A stretch of DNA of 64,000 nt from Dysidea avara (taxonomy: Eukaryota > Porifera > Demospongiae > Dictyoceratida > Dysideidae): assembly GCF_963678975.1 (NCBI RefSeq), contig NC_089281.1:24966765-25030764 (forward strand), written 5' to 3'. The position numbers were made by a program, and so were the translations under genes. Numbering within the stretch: position 1 is the first letter of the stretch; each line of letters starts with the position of its first letter. This document shows positions 32,981 to 45,448 of this stretch, in pieces. The notes beneath the pieces were generated by a model that did not search any database, was not told where the DNA came from, and was given only the letters and a program-made list of their open reading frames with translations.

Positions 32981-35410
32981 CTTTAAGTGAGTGACAAGCA
33001 AACTGAGATCAACAGTGAAGGAATCAAATTGATGACCACTGAGCTTTTCAAGCAGTATGACAAGGACCAGCTGAATTGTGGTGTTACCAAGGTCACTATA
33101 GTACGTACTTCAACAGAAGGTTTTATCAAGCACTATAGTGATTACCCCATCATGAGCACCGTGAAGGTAAGAATATACGGTGCATAATGCTTCTGCAAAA
33201 ATAAAAAAATAAAACAGCAGAGGCCCTGCAGCTAATCTTGCCTATAGCTTGTATGAGATCAAAGGCCTTTCTCAGTGTGGAGCCTATAGGTGCAGGACAG
33301 AGATGCCACAAAATTTCTTTGGCTACAAGATTCTGCAAAGACAGATGTGGAAATAATTTACAGATTTATCACTGCTATTTAGTGTAATCTCCACCTCATT
33401 ACTTTTGGCAGAACAAACTCATTTACCTGTTGCAAAGAAACTTCTGAAAGACATTCATGCTGACAATATCATAGGATAAATTCCACAATTGTAAGATTCA
33501 AACTGTTGTACCAGATATACTTTTGATGTAAAAGTACTTTAAGAAACCAGTTGAACCCTCAACAAGATGATGCTGGTCTTTTATGATGCCATGTAAGGTA
33601 TGGAAATACCACCAGAGTTTGAACATCAGTGTCATTAGTTACTTCATTAGGACATTTGATTGGGAGCAGCATACTTGTTTAGTACCACAGCTTTCCCTTC
33701 ATAACCTCACAATTCTCTCAGTTCATCAAGAGCTACATTTTTGGTGTTCTTCTAGGATGTAGCTATATGCAAACAACTAAACTGACAAGGAAGAGCTATT
33801 GTAAGATCGATCAATGGGCACGATCCCATGTACGGTTTCATGTTATAGAAAGTAAAACACGATTGAGTACTAACTGTAATTTCTCCATAGGTGTAGATTA
33901 GTCTCCCAAAAATCTGGTCATCTTGTGCTTGTGACGTCATTGTGGTTAAGTTCCTACTCTTGATTTATCAGATCACCTGCTATTTTATTTTTAACAATTG
34001 CTATACAATCCACTATATAGCATGAGTTTCCAAAACTCAAATATTACTGTGTACGTATCTATATATCTGTCTGTCCCACAAATATATGTGCACACTGAGA
34101 TACATGTCACATACTTAGCATAATTACATTTATTTGCCTGAATAACAGATTCCGTGAGAATCGCAGATCCAATATAGGGAGGATGAATCGTACGAGGTGA
34201 AAGATGCATTGTTATCTGGAGCCTTTAAAATACAATTGTACTCAAATAGTGTAGCAGTTTGGCTTGCTTATGTAAATACATGTTACAGGTATCTTACATT
34301 TTATATTCATCTCCACGTCATTTAAGGATAAGCCATTGCTCCTGGTAGGCTTAATCAAGGTCACTAAATATTAGATAACAAATATACTACACAACATAAA
34401 CAATTGATTGTGTCAGTGATAGTTGGGTGAAAGAAAGACTTATTTTAAATAAGACAAGCTAGTGGCAGTGTGTTGTGTCTATAGGGTAAGTAGTAATATT
34501 CAAGTCTATAATTTTATACAGCAATATTTGTACACGTATGGCCTAGACTTAATACTGATTTTGGTGGTTGATACATGAATGAGTTCAATTGTGCTATGAG
34601 GAATTGTGTGATGTTAGGTCAATAACTTGAAAATAAAAATATTGTTTAAAATGGGTGTGGCACATCAACTTAATGTGACTGTGGCATTGTTAGTGACTGC
34701 TCTAATAGAGTATATAGTCAACCGATGTATGCTCTTAATAGAGAACTCTGAAATACAAAGTTTCCCACTGAAGGGACAACCAAGCCCATCTGCTGACCAA
34801 TTTCTGACACTTTAACCATAGTTGTCTTCATTTCTCTAGTGAATTTGAACATATTATCTAGTATAATGGTTGAGTCTGGTAGGGTGACTATCATTGTATG
34901 CGTAGTATAGTAATATGGTGTGTAGTATACCTTTCATGACTGTGTTAGTGAAAACCTGTGTAGATAATGTATCTGTACATTATGCATGCTTGGGCACATG
35001 CGTGTGTGTTTCTGCACATGCGTGTGTGCTTTGTGTGAATTCATACAAAATCAATGACGTTCAGTACGCTGCCTTACTGTGTTACTTCTCAAGCTGTTTT
35101 ATTTTACCGTTACTGACTTCTTCCAAAAACGACTGTTAAAGTTATTCTCTCTGGGAGTGGCACATAGAATACCCTAACCTCCCTCATTAAAAATGCCATC
35201 TACCAGGAATTTCAGTTCTGTTTGTAATGCTTGATGACACTAACAGCTAGATAACTTACCCAGCAGCAGTAGCAACGTAGTGCAAAAAATATGCTCTGAT
35301 ACGATCAGAGCTTTCCCTAGCAAAATAAAGTATAGTAGTAAAACTGTCCATTTGTTACCAACATCAAGTTTCTTGCCCATTGGTAATTTACACCCCAAGG
35401 GCATTAAAGA

Positions 35411-36115
35411 ATTTTGTGACTGGGTGTATCCATTCACTGGACTGGATTACTGGACTCAAACTTTTTTTTGTTTTCTTAACCGCAAAAGTATTTAGAAATC
35501 AACACCATTCACCACAAGACAAAACTTGCACAGAAGAAGACATATAAAACATTAAAACCTCAGTGTAGTTTGTTAAATTGTTTGCCTACTGCTACTATGA
35601 TGCAAGCACTGAGCAGGTCTCAAGCTGACTGAATTTTATGTCGACATGTGCTATTTTACAAAAGAAGGCTAGAGAAGATGGACAGAAGCACTGGCAGTGT
35701 TAACAGTGCTGCATCGCCTATAGCCTTTCAGCAGTCTGTGTATTCACTATAATAGATTTGCCAGCTCCTTGGTTTATAATGCTTGTAAATAGCAACAAGT
35801 GTTCTGTGTTCAGTTAGCCACAGAAATGCTTTCCAATGCACACACTAACACAGGAAGGTAAGGTTGCATATTTGTGAAAACTACACGTAGTGCACAAGAA
35901 GAATAATTATGAACTTATCATACCATTAAATAGGTCGCTAAAACTATGACTATAGCTGTATGTGCCTCTAAAAAAATGCAAGACAAGACACCAAGTCTGG
36001 TATTCACCATTATACGTAGCTGATCATTTTTAGAGGTTGGAAAAGGTATTTGAGCAAACTTCATGTGAGTCCAGTAGTCCAGTCCAGTGAATGGATACAC
36101 CCTTTGTGACTAACA
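35411..36115. mobile_element. TIR element with GGACTGGATTACTGGACT arms, copy 1
   Basis: Left arm GGTGTATCCATTCACTGGAC followed by TGGATTACTGGACTC; right arm is the inverse, GAGTCCAGTAGTCCAGTCC followed by AGTGAATGGATACACC. About 700 bp with no transposase frame. Confidence 0.8.
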
Positions 36116-36136
36116 GAATGGTCATACCTTTGGGGG

Positions 36137-36958
36137 AATTGAAGGTACAAACACTGGACTGGATCATTGGACTGGACTACTGGACTGATGTTTTTTTGGT
36201 ATTGATTGCATTTTTTACATTCCAGGGTACAGGGTTGTGTTTGTTGTTGTCTTTTCCCTCAGTAATTCCAACTTGGTACATTCTGCACCCTATTGCAGAC
36301 TACTTTCTATAGCATGCCTAGTTTCACCTTATTGTTTGCTAGGTTATAAGTAATCATTTAAAGTCTCCAGTTCTTGTTAGGTTAGGTAATCCAAAGGCTG
36401 TAGCACATGTTGCTGTCAGACCTTCAGTGCTGGTCACTGTAAAGTACTAATAATAATAATAGTTTCAAAGCAGTGATAGCAAATGTTTTAATTCCCATGT
36501 TTGATCCTCAAATGTGAACAGTAGCTATAATGGAGAGATACTCCGGATCAGCTGCTAGATTTGCACAAAGACACAGAGTAAAACTTTTCAGGGAACTATA
36601 TGTTGAAGTGAAGTATATCGACCACTGTAATTATACCTGTACTTGCTACATTGTTATAATCATATCGAGTAGTGAGTTGTAATACTACGTATGTGTGCCG
36701 TACCACTAACTTGTTTATGTACACGTTATATACATACATATGCATAATTCTTATCTGCAAAATAGAATGATTTAGGCACCAAGCAGGAATTTCTAAGAAA
36801 TTTCAATAGGAAACTAATATGTGGGACATGTCACACTAGCTCACATTCAAGCAGTTATGACTAACAAGTGTAACAGCCAATGAGCCAAATAGAAGTGGTA
36901 AATGCAATCAAAAACCAGTCCAGTAGTCCATTCCAGTGTTTGTACCTTCATTAGCTTT
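36137..36958. mobile_element. TIR element with GGACTGGACT arms, copy 2
   Basis: Left arm GAAGGTACAAACACTGGACT then GGACTACTGGACTG; right arm inverse, CCAGTCCAGTAGTCCATTCC then AGTGTTTGTACCTTC. It starts about 20 bp after copy 1 ends and shares the inner arm sequence but not the outer part. Confidence 0.8.
36342..36457 (-). repeat. Dispersed repeat, copy 2 (inverted)
   Basis: Reverse-complement match to 4747-4872: CCAGTTCTTGTTAGGTTAGG, AGCACATGTTGCTGTCAGA and GTGCTGGTCACTGTAAAGTA. It lies inside the 36137-36958 element. Confidence 0.6.
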
Positions 36959-39400
36959 GGAGTGGAATAAGCTGTTCACTTCAAACAAAAGTCAAGTTGT
37001 TTCTCAACACCTTTAACCATGTTCTAACAGAGTAAAAAAATGAGATAAAGACAAATCAAAAAATTTTAGGAATGTAATTTGTGTGGAAAGTTTTGTAATT
37101 GCATCACAAAGTGTACAGAAAGGTTCATTTTTGCACTATGCCACTCTACTAACAACTGACATTCTGAAGTGTATGTTCTCTGGAGAGTACTAATTTTGAA
37201 GTGTGGTATCACATTCCTGTGCCATTAGAGCATTCCATAGTTGGCATCCCCAGCCAATATTTACATGGCTCCAACATTTCATGGGTACTGTCAGTAATGA
37301 ACAACCCAATAGCTCAGAGACACATGTGAAATTTCTTTTTCAATAGAACAAACCTGTCTAGCTAGCTTCGCGTTTTCCATAATTATGAAACCCTCAAAAA
37401 CTTGATGAAATACTGTGTCCATTAGAGATATGATACACTATGTTTTTCTATAACAATTTATGTGTACTTCCTGCTACATGTACAGTAGACTGATATCCTT
37501 GACAGAAACATTACGGCTACTCTTAATACTGATATGGTTATGTTCAGACCATTTGGTCTATTGTCATCTTTCTTGCTGGAAGTATGTAGGGTGATTGTGT
37601 CCACATCACAAGTTAGCTTAACTACACCTCCGGGATAGGAATCAACACATTAGCTTTACATGTTACTCTATTCAGTGGTAGGAGTCTTCAGTTCGATCAG
37701 CAAACAAAGGATTGGCAAGTATGCAAAACAAATCGTAAGTTAAGAAGACATTATTTTAGGTGGGCAGAGCTAGCCAAAATTTGCTGCATCATTCAAGTGG
37801 CATGGACTGAATTTGATGTTCATACAGTGAAAAATTCAAGACTTACAGTTGGCCAAAGTTTCAATCGCACGGGTCCATCTCTCAGTGAATTTTGTCACTG
37901 TTACTGTATTTGCCTATTTTCTCCACTATCTACAGTAGAACAAGATTACTGTAGTAAACAACCGAGATTCACAATGGAACAATGGTTCTGACTTCACCAC
38001 CACCAATTGATAAAAGGTGTAGATAGTCTAGCACTAAGTACAGCTAGTATGGGAGATTCTTATCTGGGTCTATGGTGTAATTTACACACTTAAGGATTTG
38101 GGTATGATTTTTTGATATTACACCAAATACTTAGGAGGGATACTGAAATATACCCTTGAATTATAAGGGATCTCATGTAACAGATCATAACTGCCCTCAC
38201 AGGTCACTCTCTCCAACTACTGTCACATCATCATATCAAACATTCCATTGTGACTCCCTCTGTAGGGAGGGTTAATACACAGTATATGTTGGAGCTTCAT
38301 ATACAATAGACCTGTCAGTGTAGGAGTATTGGTTACTCTACACTTCTACTACATTGTACCATACCACATGTTAACCACCTTGTTAGTTCAGTGAATTGTA
38401 TTGACCAGTAATTGAACAATAATAATTGACCTTCACATGTGCTATTTTATGGAGGAGATGGTTTGAGGGTTGTCCATAGTAATTGATGAAAGAGTGGTTG
38501 TGATTGTTATGATATAACCGTTAAGACAAAAGGCTGGCTGTATGAGGCATTTCTTTCTCATAGAAGACTAAACATCTCACATGGTAAGGGTAAAACAACC
38601 AAAGTGATAGCTACTTTTGTTTGTTCTTTTCTACATTGCACATCACTTGTGTCAAGATATTTTGGATTACAAAATGATACCCACAATGATCCTAACCATT
38701 TTGCAAGTAACGTGAGATTGTGTGGGAACTTTCGTATCATCTGATGACCAGTAGTAGGATAACCATCATCACCAGTACTGGTTGGCAGATCTACGCCACT
38801 TTTGGTGACAAAGTGGTTTTGACAGGGGCTAAAAAAGGGACTAGTTGTGGCCAAAAAGCTAGTTGTAAATGACTTTTGGCTAATTGTAAATGGTGATTTG
38901 GTTAGTTATAAAAGTCAGACTAAATAGGAAGCTGCACCACAGAAAAGAATTAAGTCAAAAATTGCATACATGTGCTGTGCATGTTTACAGGGATTTGACT
39001 AAAAGTACCTCAAGATTCAGTCTTGAGATTGCCATTTTCAAAAATTTTCCACTTGTGGTCCACTAAAATTGCAATGTATACTTATGGTCATTTTCACAGT
39101 CCACTATTGATATAAAATAATTGCCTTAAAATCTAGTAAAACAATAGTTTGATCTAAACAATTGGCTTGTACATCACTATAAGTTTGTTTGCTAGTTCCA
39201 GATCTCAAGTCACTTATCTCAAATTGCTTCCAGATTCAATCTTGCCACAATCATGTTTCAATTATAGGTAAATATGCTCCCATACTCCCCTGAAATCCCT
39301 TCAATCATTCCCTTAACTGACATTTTGCTACACAACAATCATGACAATATAGAGTACAAAACTAAATAGGTAATTCAAACACAAAAGAAAATTTTGTTTA

Positions 39401-39643
39401 TATGTGACTGGATTTGACAATACCAGGCTTCCACACACATCCAGATTTGCAACTTTGAAGGACCATAACTCAATGTAAAAGCAAGCTATCACTTTCAAAG
39501 TTTGACCTGTTATTGCAGTGTGCAATGAAAGAATTGTGTGAAAATTGTAGGTCAATAGCATACTCAGTGGTCAAGTTACAAGTGATTAAAGTCGAAGAAC
39601 TGGTTGTGTGTGGAAGCCTGGTTTTGTCAAATCCGGTCACATA
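39401..39643. mobile_element. TIR element family B, copy 3 (243 bp)
   Basis: Left arm TATGTGACTGGATTTGACAA then CCAGGCTTCCACACACA; right arm inverse, TGTGTGTGGAAGCCTGG then TTGTCAAATCCGGTCACATA. Arms of about 40 bp are almost perfect, so this copy is young. Confidence 0.88.
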
Positions 39644-41872
39644 TGTACTACTACTACCCCCCCTCTCCAGTCTCAGGTTTGGGTTAGTTATAAAAAATAG
39701 TTTTTTAAGTCACTGGGTTTTGAGTCCACGAGTTGCACCAAGCAAATAGCTTATAGCACTTTAAACAATGGCTTACTCAGTCGTGCACAAAAATGTTGCA
39801 GAACTTGGCTTTGCCATGTTCCTCCTGCTGGCTACTTCACTTGTTCAGTCATGTTTTACTGTCTATGATTAGAACAGCACTATGGTACTATGGGGTACAC
39901 ACAGACACACATGCTTATTCTATCGTCTTTTGCTTCTTAGTTCCACCCCAATACATACTAGATCATCTTTACAGATGATTTGCACCCTGCCAAAGCATAG
40001 TATGTGTTACTGTTGGTATTTTGCAACCAATTCTCTGCACTGACCAATATTTTGGAGGACAATTTTTCATTAAGAAAAAGGTTGCAAATTCTATGAATGA
40101 CCAACCAATGTTTTGGCTAGGACTGACAACCGGATGATAATGGCAATAATAACCCTTTCTCTGATCTATGGAATAACTACTGCCAAATCAAACTTTTCTT
40201 TTGTAGTGACTGATACTGATATTTGCAAACTTCCATCCCACTATGCTACCATGTATGAATCATTAACTGGTGTCCACAGTAATAGACAGATGACATTTTT
40301 GTTGTGATTAATGGCTCGCCCTGGATGGGAGGCCCCGCCATATAGTGTGCACCACATGGGCAAAAGCTGCCCTCCTTCCTCAGTCAGAGTGAAGCTCTGA
40401 GAAGCCATTAATTGATGTCCTTTGTAGATAATAATGATACAATTGATACCATATAAAGTATTTTTATGGTGACACCTCCCTGAAGAGTTCAGCTGTAACT
40501 ATCTATAGATCACAAAATGTATTTGTTTGTTGTTCTGTGAGTGTAGTAAACTGGCATGATGGCTCTGTCTGACAAAAAGTCAATACAATCTATACTAATG
40601 ACTATATAACCACTACTGTACATAGTACACAAAGAAATGAAATTATTTATCTGGCCTTTAGCCAATGTCCATCCAAGTTGTATGTGGGTCATTGTCATAG
40701 TCTAAGAGTATCCATCTAGAATGCTTTGGAATAAGATTTGACAGTCAGCTGAGAAATATGAGACTGTTTGTGTTTTTAGGGTGGACTCAAATGGTAGACC
40801 TTGATAAATATGTTAGTAAGCAATTTCACCATGTCCATGTGACCGTACTTCTCTAGACTACCAAACCAGTAAGTATATTGTGGTATTTAGAAATATCCAA
40901 ATTACATTATTTGTGTTGCAGTTTGCACAAATCTGGTTAAACATTGTCAAACCTAGCACGTATTGGTGTACATGTTTGATCAGCCTGGACAAGCCAGTAA
41001 GAAATAAAAACTTAACTAACCTGTCTAAGCCATGGAAGAGTTACTCGTTGCAGAGTTCCCTCCAGAAAATCAAGTAGAGTGGAAAAGTCATTTGTTAATT
41101 TTATGCATTCTTTCTACCACAGCAAAGTCATTTTGAGCAAAGTAGAGTGGTATTGCACAGCTCTTTAGGGACGCCAGGAAACCGTTGTTTTCCAAGGAGG
41201 CACAAAGTTGCATATTATCACCTTAAAGTGTGTCTGTAACTTAGAAACAACAGTCACAGGTCTTCTAGTACTATGATATATTTCAGTAATAAATTCTTTT
41301 ATCACAATGTATGAAAACTAGGTATTAAATTTGGCAAATTTAAATCTCACCATAGATAACTTTTGTGCTGCACCCACAACGTACTGAATACTTAAAGCAA
41401 TATTTCTTTCAAGAAGTTCTTCATTTTGTTCTAATGTGTGGTATGCACTATGTAGCAAGTTATACACTTGTCACATTTGAAGGACCTTCCTGAGCTTCAC
41501 TAAGGAAGTTGCTATCTGGGAGGGCACTTCACAGCTTTACACAAAACTACCCAACCTGGAATTTTATTCTAGCTGAAATGTTCCAAACCATGTGAGATTT
41601 CCAATTGTATACAATGATAACATGGAGAGAGGGGGGTTTCCTGGTGAGGAGGTTTGTATCAAATAGAGAAGATCGAGTCACAAAGTTTGAAAAAGATTCC
41701 AGAAATATCCAACTCGTTTTGCAGACATCTACAGTTCTTCATTCTTAAACCTGGGCAATTATCCAACCCATTTTCTGTTCAGAGCACCACATCAACTGGT
41801 AATTTCTAATGATTTCAACTATAGATGCCTGATGACGACCATTGAAAGATTCAATTCACCTGGACCTTTGAT

Positions 41873-42343
41873 TACCGTATACCCGGAAATCTTTGTGGCA
41901 CAATTTTCAGTTATTTGCAGTTAGAAAAGCTACCATGAAATTTTATCAAGTGAAAGTTCAAGTTCATGCGTTTCCTAGAAACTTCAAACTCACCTTGCTG
42001 ATAAATTAGTGTGGCTCCTGGTGTATGACACTTTTTATAAGTATATGTGGACTCCACATATGCTTACAAAGAAGTATTACATGTTCCCAATATTAAAGTG
42101 GGAGAGAAGCTGGCCTACTGCAAGACTGACTATGCCTCGCAGAGACTACGGCTACTGTGTTACTTGGTTCAGACATGCTTTAGCAATCTGTATGGCGCTT
42201 GAAGTAAAGACCCTTCATAGCTGTGTGATCGAGAACAAAAATCTCTAATCAAGCAACAGTGATCCAGAAATTTAACACATGAAAATCTTGACTAAGTGCA
42301 TAACCGTGAAATATACATACCACAAAATTTCTGGGTATACAAT
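41873..42343. mobile_element. TIR element, TACCGTATACCCGGAAAT ends
   Basis: Left arm TACCGTATACCCGGAAATCT then TTGTGGCA; right arm inverse, CCACAAAATTTCTGGGTATA. It is inserted in the pseudogenised last exon of the NT5C2 duplicate and has no counterpart in copy 1 at about 32435. Confidence 0.8.
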
Positions 42344-42899
42344 AACTAGGTTAAAGTCTAATTTGGATGAGGAGTTAAGTCATATAGCTTTGAAATTGAG
42401 TGTATTTCATAATTCAAAATTATTCTATGTTAAAAAATTTCAATGCATCAGATTTGATGGATTCTACATAATTAGTGTGATTTATCATAATTTCACCTGT
42501 AGTTTTTATTTAATTACATAATGATGGCAGTATATATTATCAATACAAGTTTCTGTACAAGCAAAAAAATGTTAATAATTAATAACAAGTCCAGCTTGCG
42601 GATGAGTACAAATGATTGAGAATGATGATATAAAAGTATTAATCTGACATGTATAAATCAGGAAAAACTGGTAATTACATTATAAGTAAGTAATAGAAGA
42701 AAATTGTATTATGAAAGCACAAAATATACACAATTAAGCTGGCTTGGGATTGTCTACATCGTGATGATAAAAGTATTAAAATGAGGTCGGATTACAAAAG
42801 TTGGCTATTACAAATATAAGAAGATAATTGATATTTAATAATAGTACCTGTGTTAAATGAAGTCATCCAGTCTTGCAAATGAATAAGTGAGTAATGGGC

Positions 42900-44665
42900 T
42901 TAAAAGAACAGTCGGTTTTGTCTGGAACTTGTAGCTCGTGGGCGATCGCCACCTTCTTTAACTAATGGTCTGTGGCTGAACTTAGCTGGCATGGAATGCA
43001 CCGTGGCCCAACAGTGCTCACAGTAATACTGTAGGCAATTTACATTACCACAGAAAAAAGGAGCATATTTTCCACTGCACTGTACACCATGACACTCGTC
43101 ACAAGGTTGATCATCTAACACATATGGTTTAATCTCCACCTGCTGAGAAACATGTAATTTAATTTTAGCCATTGATAACAGCTGGATGTTTACCTTTTTG
43201 TCCATGTCAGCATATGTGAGTTGTACAAATCTTGCTGTCACAGCACTGATGTAACTTGATTGGCTACAGAATGTCACCCTGCCGGCACCTTTGGGATACT
43301 TGAGCTCTGGGTCTGTGTCTATTCCAGCATAGCAGACATTACCAAACTTGCTATCCATAATTTCTGCTAGTTCTGAGGCTTTAAGAGGCCGTGGCACACC
43401 ACCAACAAAAATGGTTTTTCGTGAGTCAAGTGGATAAGATCCATCCTTAATGTAATCACTGTCAGAGAGACTCCATGGTCGAATTTGTACCTACAACATT
43501 AATCAATACAACATTAATCAATATAACACCTATTCATGTTAATCACAAATACACACCTTTTTGTCCTGGTGGGTCAGGCTTGATACAAACAAGTATAACT
43601 TGTCTATTTGTACTAAACAAGACTTGATTAACTTGTGTACTGAAGATTCATGTAGGAACAACAGGAATGCATAACCTGTACACAACAAACAATTCCAGGG
43701 TTACCACCCATAGTTGACACATTTTAAACACTTCACCTTTGGGTGGAAAATATGCCTTGGTCTGTGCCTTGTGTGGCCAATCAACAGTTAGAGGCCCAAA
43801 CTTCTCAAAGTAACACTTGATTTCTTCTGCAAAGAAAACAGCATAACACTTGTAGGTTGTTAATTTGCATGGCTTACCATCGTCGATATCCGGAGGGAGT
43901 CCGCCTACAAAAACTTTTCTCGAGTAGACGTCTGTAGGGACGGCAGCAGGGATTACGTCACGCGTACACCCGCCATTCGACCAGTAGCTTGGAGACCTGC
44001 TTGGCAACGAAGCGTTTTCGCCTGCAAAATAACAACACATGATAAAGTAGCGTGTTACAACGAGCCTCTGACTATTACACAAACTAAAGCACACAAACTA
44101 AAGCACACAAACTAACAGCGACGTTCATAACGCCAATTGCAGTTGCTAAACAAAAAAGGTGAAAGACGTTCTTTCTTCTTGTCCATCCCTTACACACATA
44201 CAACAGTCGTAGTTTCAGCTGCTTGTATGAATACACGTGCAGTAGCTTAATGCAAATGAAATTACAGGGTCTTCCCCTTACCATAGGTACCATTGCTCCA
44301 GTGCCCTGAGACTAGCGGACGATATTGCCACACGGTGGATACTGGAACACGAGAACCTTTATGTTCCATGGTGTCCTCTAAGGCTCCCATGAGGCCCATG
44401 CCTCTAGCAAACGAGTTGGAAGATGCGGCATAAAGGTTATTCTCGCTGCTGGGTGTACTTGGAAGCTGCTGAAACGTCTGCAAACGACACCATAGTCATT
44501 ACAGGTCTTGCAAAGCTATTTAGAGCGAGATTAAGAGTTGCTTACCCATCTGTTGTGTCTTCCATTGTCTCCCATGCCGTACGCAGGCACCAGTGCAAAC
44601 GGTTGCCTATCAACTCCCGCGAATTGAACGTGGCCCTGGCAACCGAAGAAATGTATTACGTCCAT
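42900..44665 (-). CDS. CPEB: CPEB2/3/4-type mRNA-binding protein, copy A
   Basis: Binds U-rich cytoplasmic polyadenylation elements in 3' UTRs to control translation (family knowledge). Seven exons: 44546-44665, 44282-44477, 43878-44021, 43737-43826, 43557-43675, 43194-43490, 42900-43139, in frame to 401 aa. RRM1 begins at SRKVFVGGLPPDID, with DWPHKAQTKAYFPPKG and GYAFLLF. RRM2 has KTIFVGGVPRPLKASELAEI, CYAGIDTDPELKYPKGAGRV. A CPEB-type ZZ zinc-binding domain follows: CDECHGVQCSGKYAPFFC to YCEHCWATVHSM. The KPYVLDDQPCDEC linker and VGGVPRPL place it with CPEB2/3/4, not CPEB1. The N-terminal region is short (about 150 residues) and S/N-rich. The start follows an in-frame TGA. The C-terminus (RATSSRQNRLFF) differs from copy B, and its stop lies within a few bases of the NT5C2 duplication edge. 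Confidence 0.93.
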
Positions 44666-45448
44666 TCAAACAGAGACAGCTGTCAACCCTTAACGAGCTC
44701 AGGTGCAGTAACAATATGAGCGGGTTAACTGGCCCTCGCTTTTTATACGAGCAGTTTGTTTCAAGAAACTGCATCATTAGCGTTCGAACCAACCCCCCAC
44801 TAATCAACGCCTATTTCCCAAGTTTCGTAACCACGCAACAAGATTAAACACGTCCCATCAATTAAATATAATAATATGCAAAATCAATAAAAGCAACAAT
44901 GGCAAAAATGTACAGAGGTGAAAATTAAAAGTATTTCTCTGATAAAATCTGAAACAATAAAATGTGACATCAGTTAAAAGCATAAAGTAAAATCTGTGCG
45001 TAAGTCCTGCTTACAAAAATTGTAGTGTACAATACCTATGACAAAAAAAAAACACAACTCATCTTTGCAAGCTAATATAAAAAGAATATAACCTGTGAAA
45101 CAACAAGGCAGTATAATCTGTCCAAACTATTATATATACAAGACACACAGCTGGTACCATGTGCATGAGATATTACAATAGGGATATAAAAAAGCACATA
45201 GATAAAACTATCGAATAAAATACTGAGACTAAGGTACATCATACACTAATCACATGAAAAATTTCTACAAACTATCCAAATAAACACACGCACACATATT
45301 AACACAAAACGTTACGACATGTATAAATGAAAATCACATAAAAACAGCAACATTTGCCTTTTTTCTATAAGGATATATGTCTTACAAAATGGTGAAGATT
45401 AAATAAGTGACAGTGGCATATATGCAGTGGAAAGCAGCAGCGATAGAT
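44666..45448. other. Intergenic between CPEB copies
   Basis: About 780 bases serve as CPEB-A promoter and CPEB-B 3' UTR. The right half is A-rich with CATACA-type words and has no recognisable element. Confidence 0.5.

Larger units (their letters stand above)
38157..42893 (+). pseudogene. NT5C2 3'-half pseudogene in segmental duplication copy 2
   Basis: Recognisable relics of NT5C2 exons 10-14 and 19-23 with flanking introns: GGACTCAAATGGTAGACC near 40783 (exon 10), a piece matching exon 12 near 40920, exon 13 near 40970, exon 14 near 41020 and 41170, exon 19 at 41488-41598, exon 22 at 41720-41812 (best preserved) and exon 23 at 41824-41870. Exons 15-18 are deleted, exon 12 is truncated, and frames and splice sites are lost, so no protein is made. 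Two young elements interrupt it: a family-B MITE (39401-39643) and a TACCGTATA element (41873-42343) inside the exon 23 relic. Confidence 0.85.

Noticed and set aside
33752-34209. Possible minus-strand first exons (MTSQAQDD..., MHLSPRT...)
   Set aside because: Each opens with an ATG and reads sensibly for 20-30 codons, but no matching downstream exons or proper donors were found.
40113-41077. Small open frames in the NT5C2 duplicate
   Set aside because: They mix intron and exon relics of the pseudogene and do not represent a new gene.
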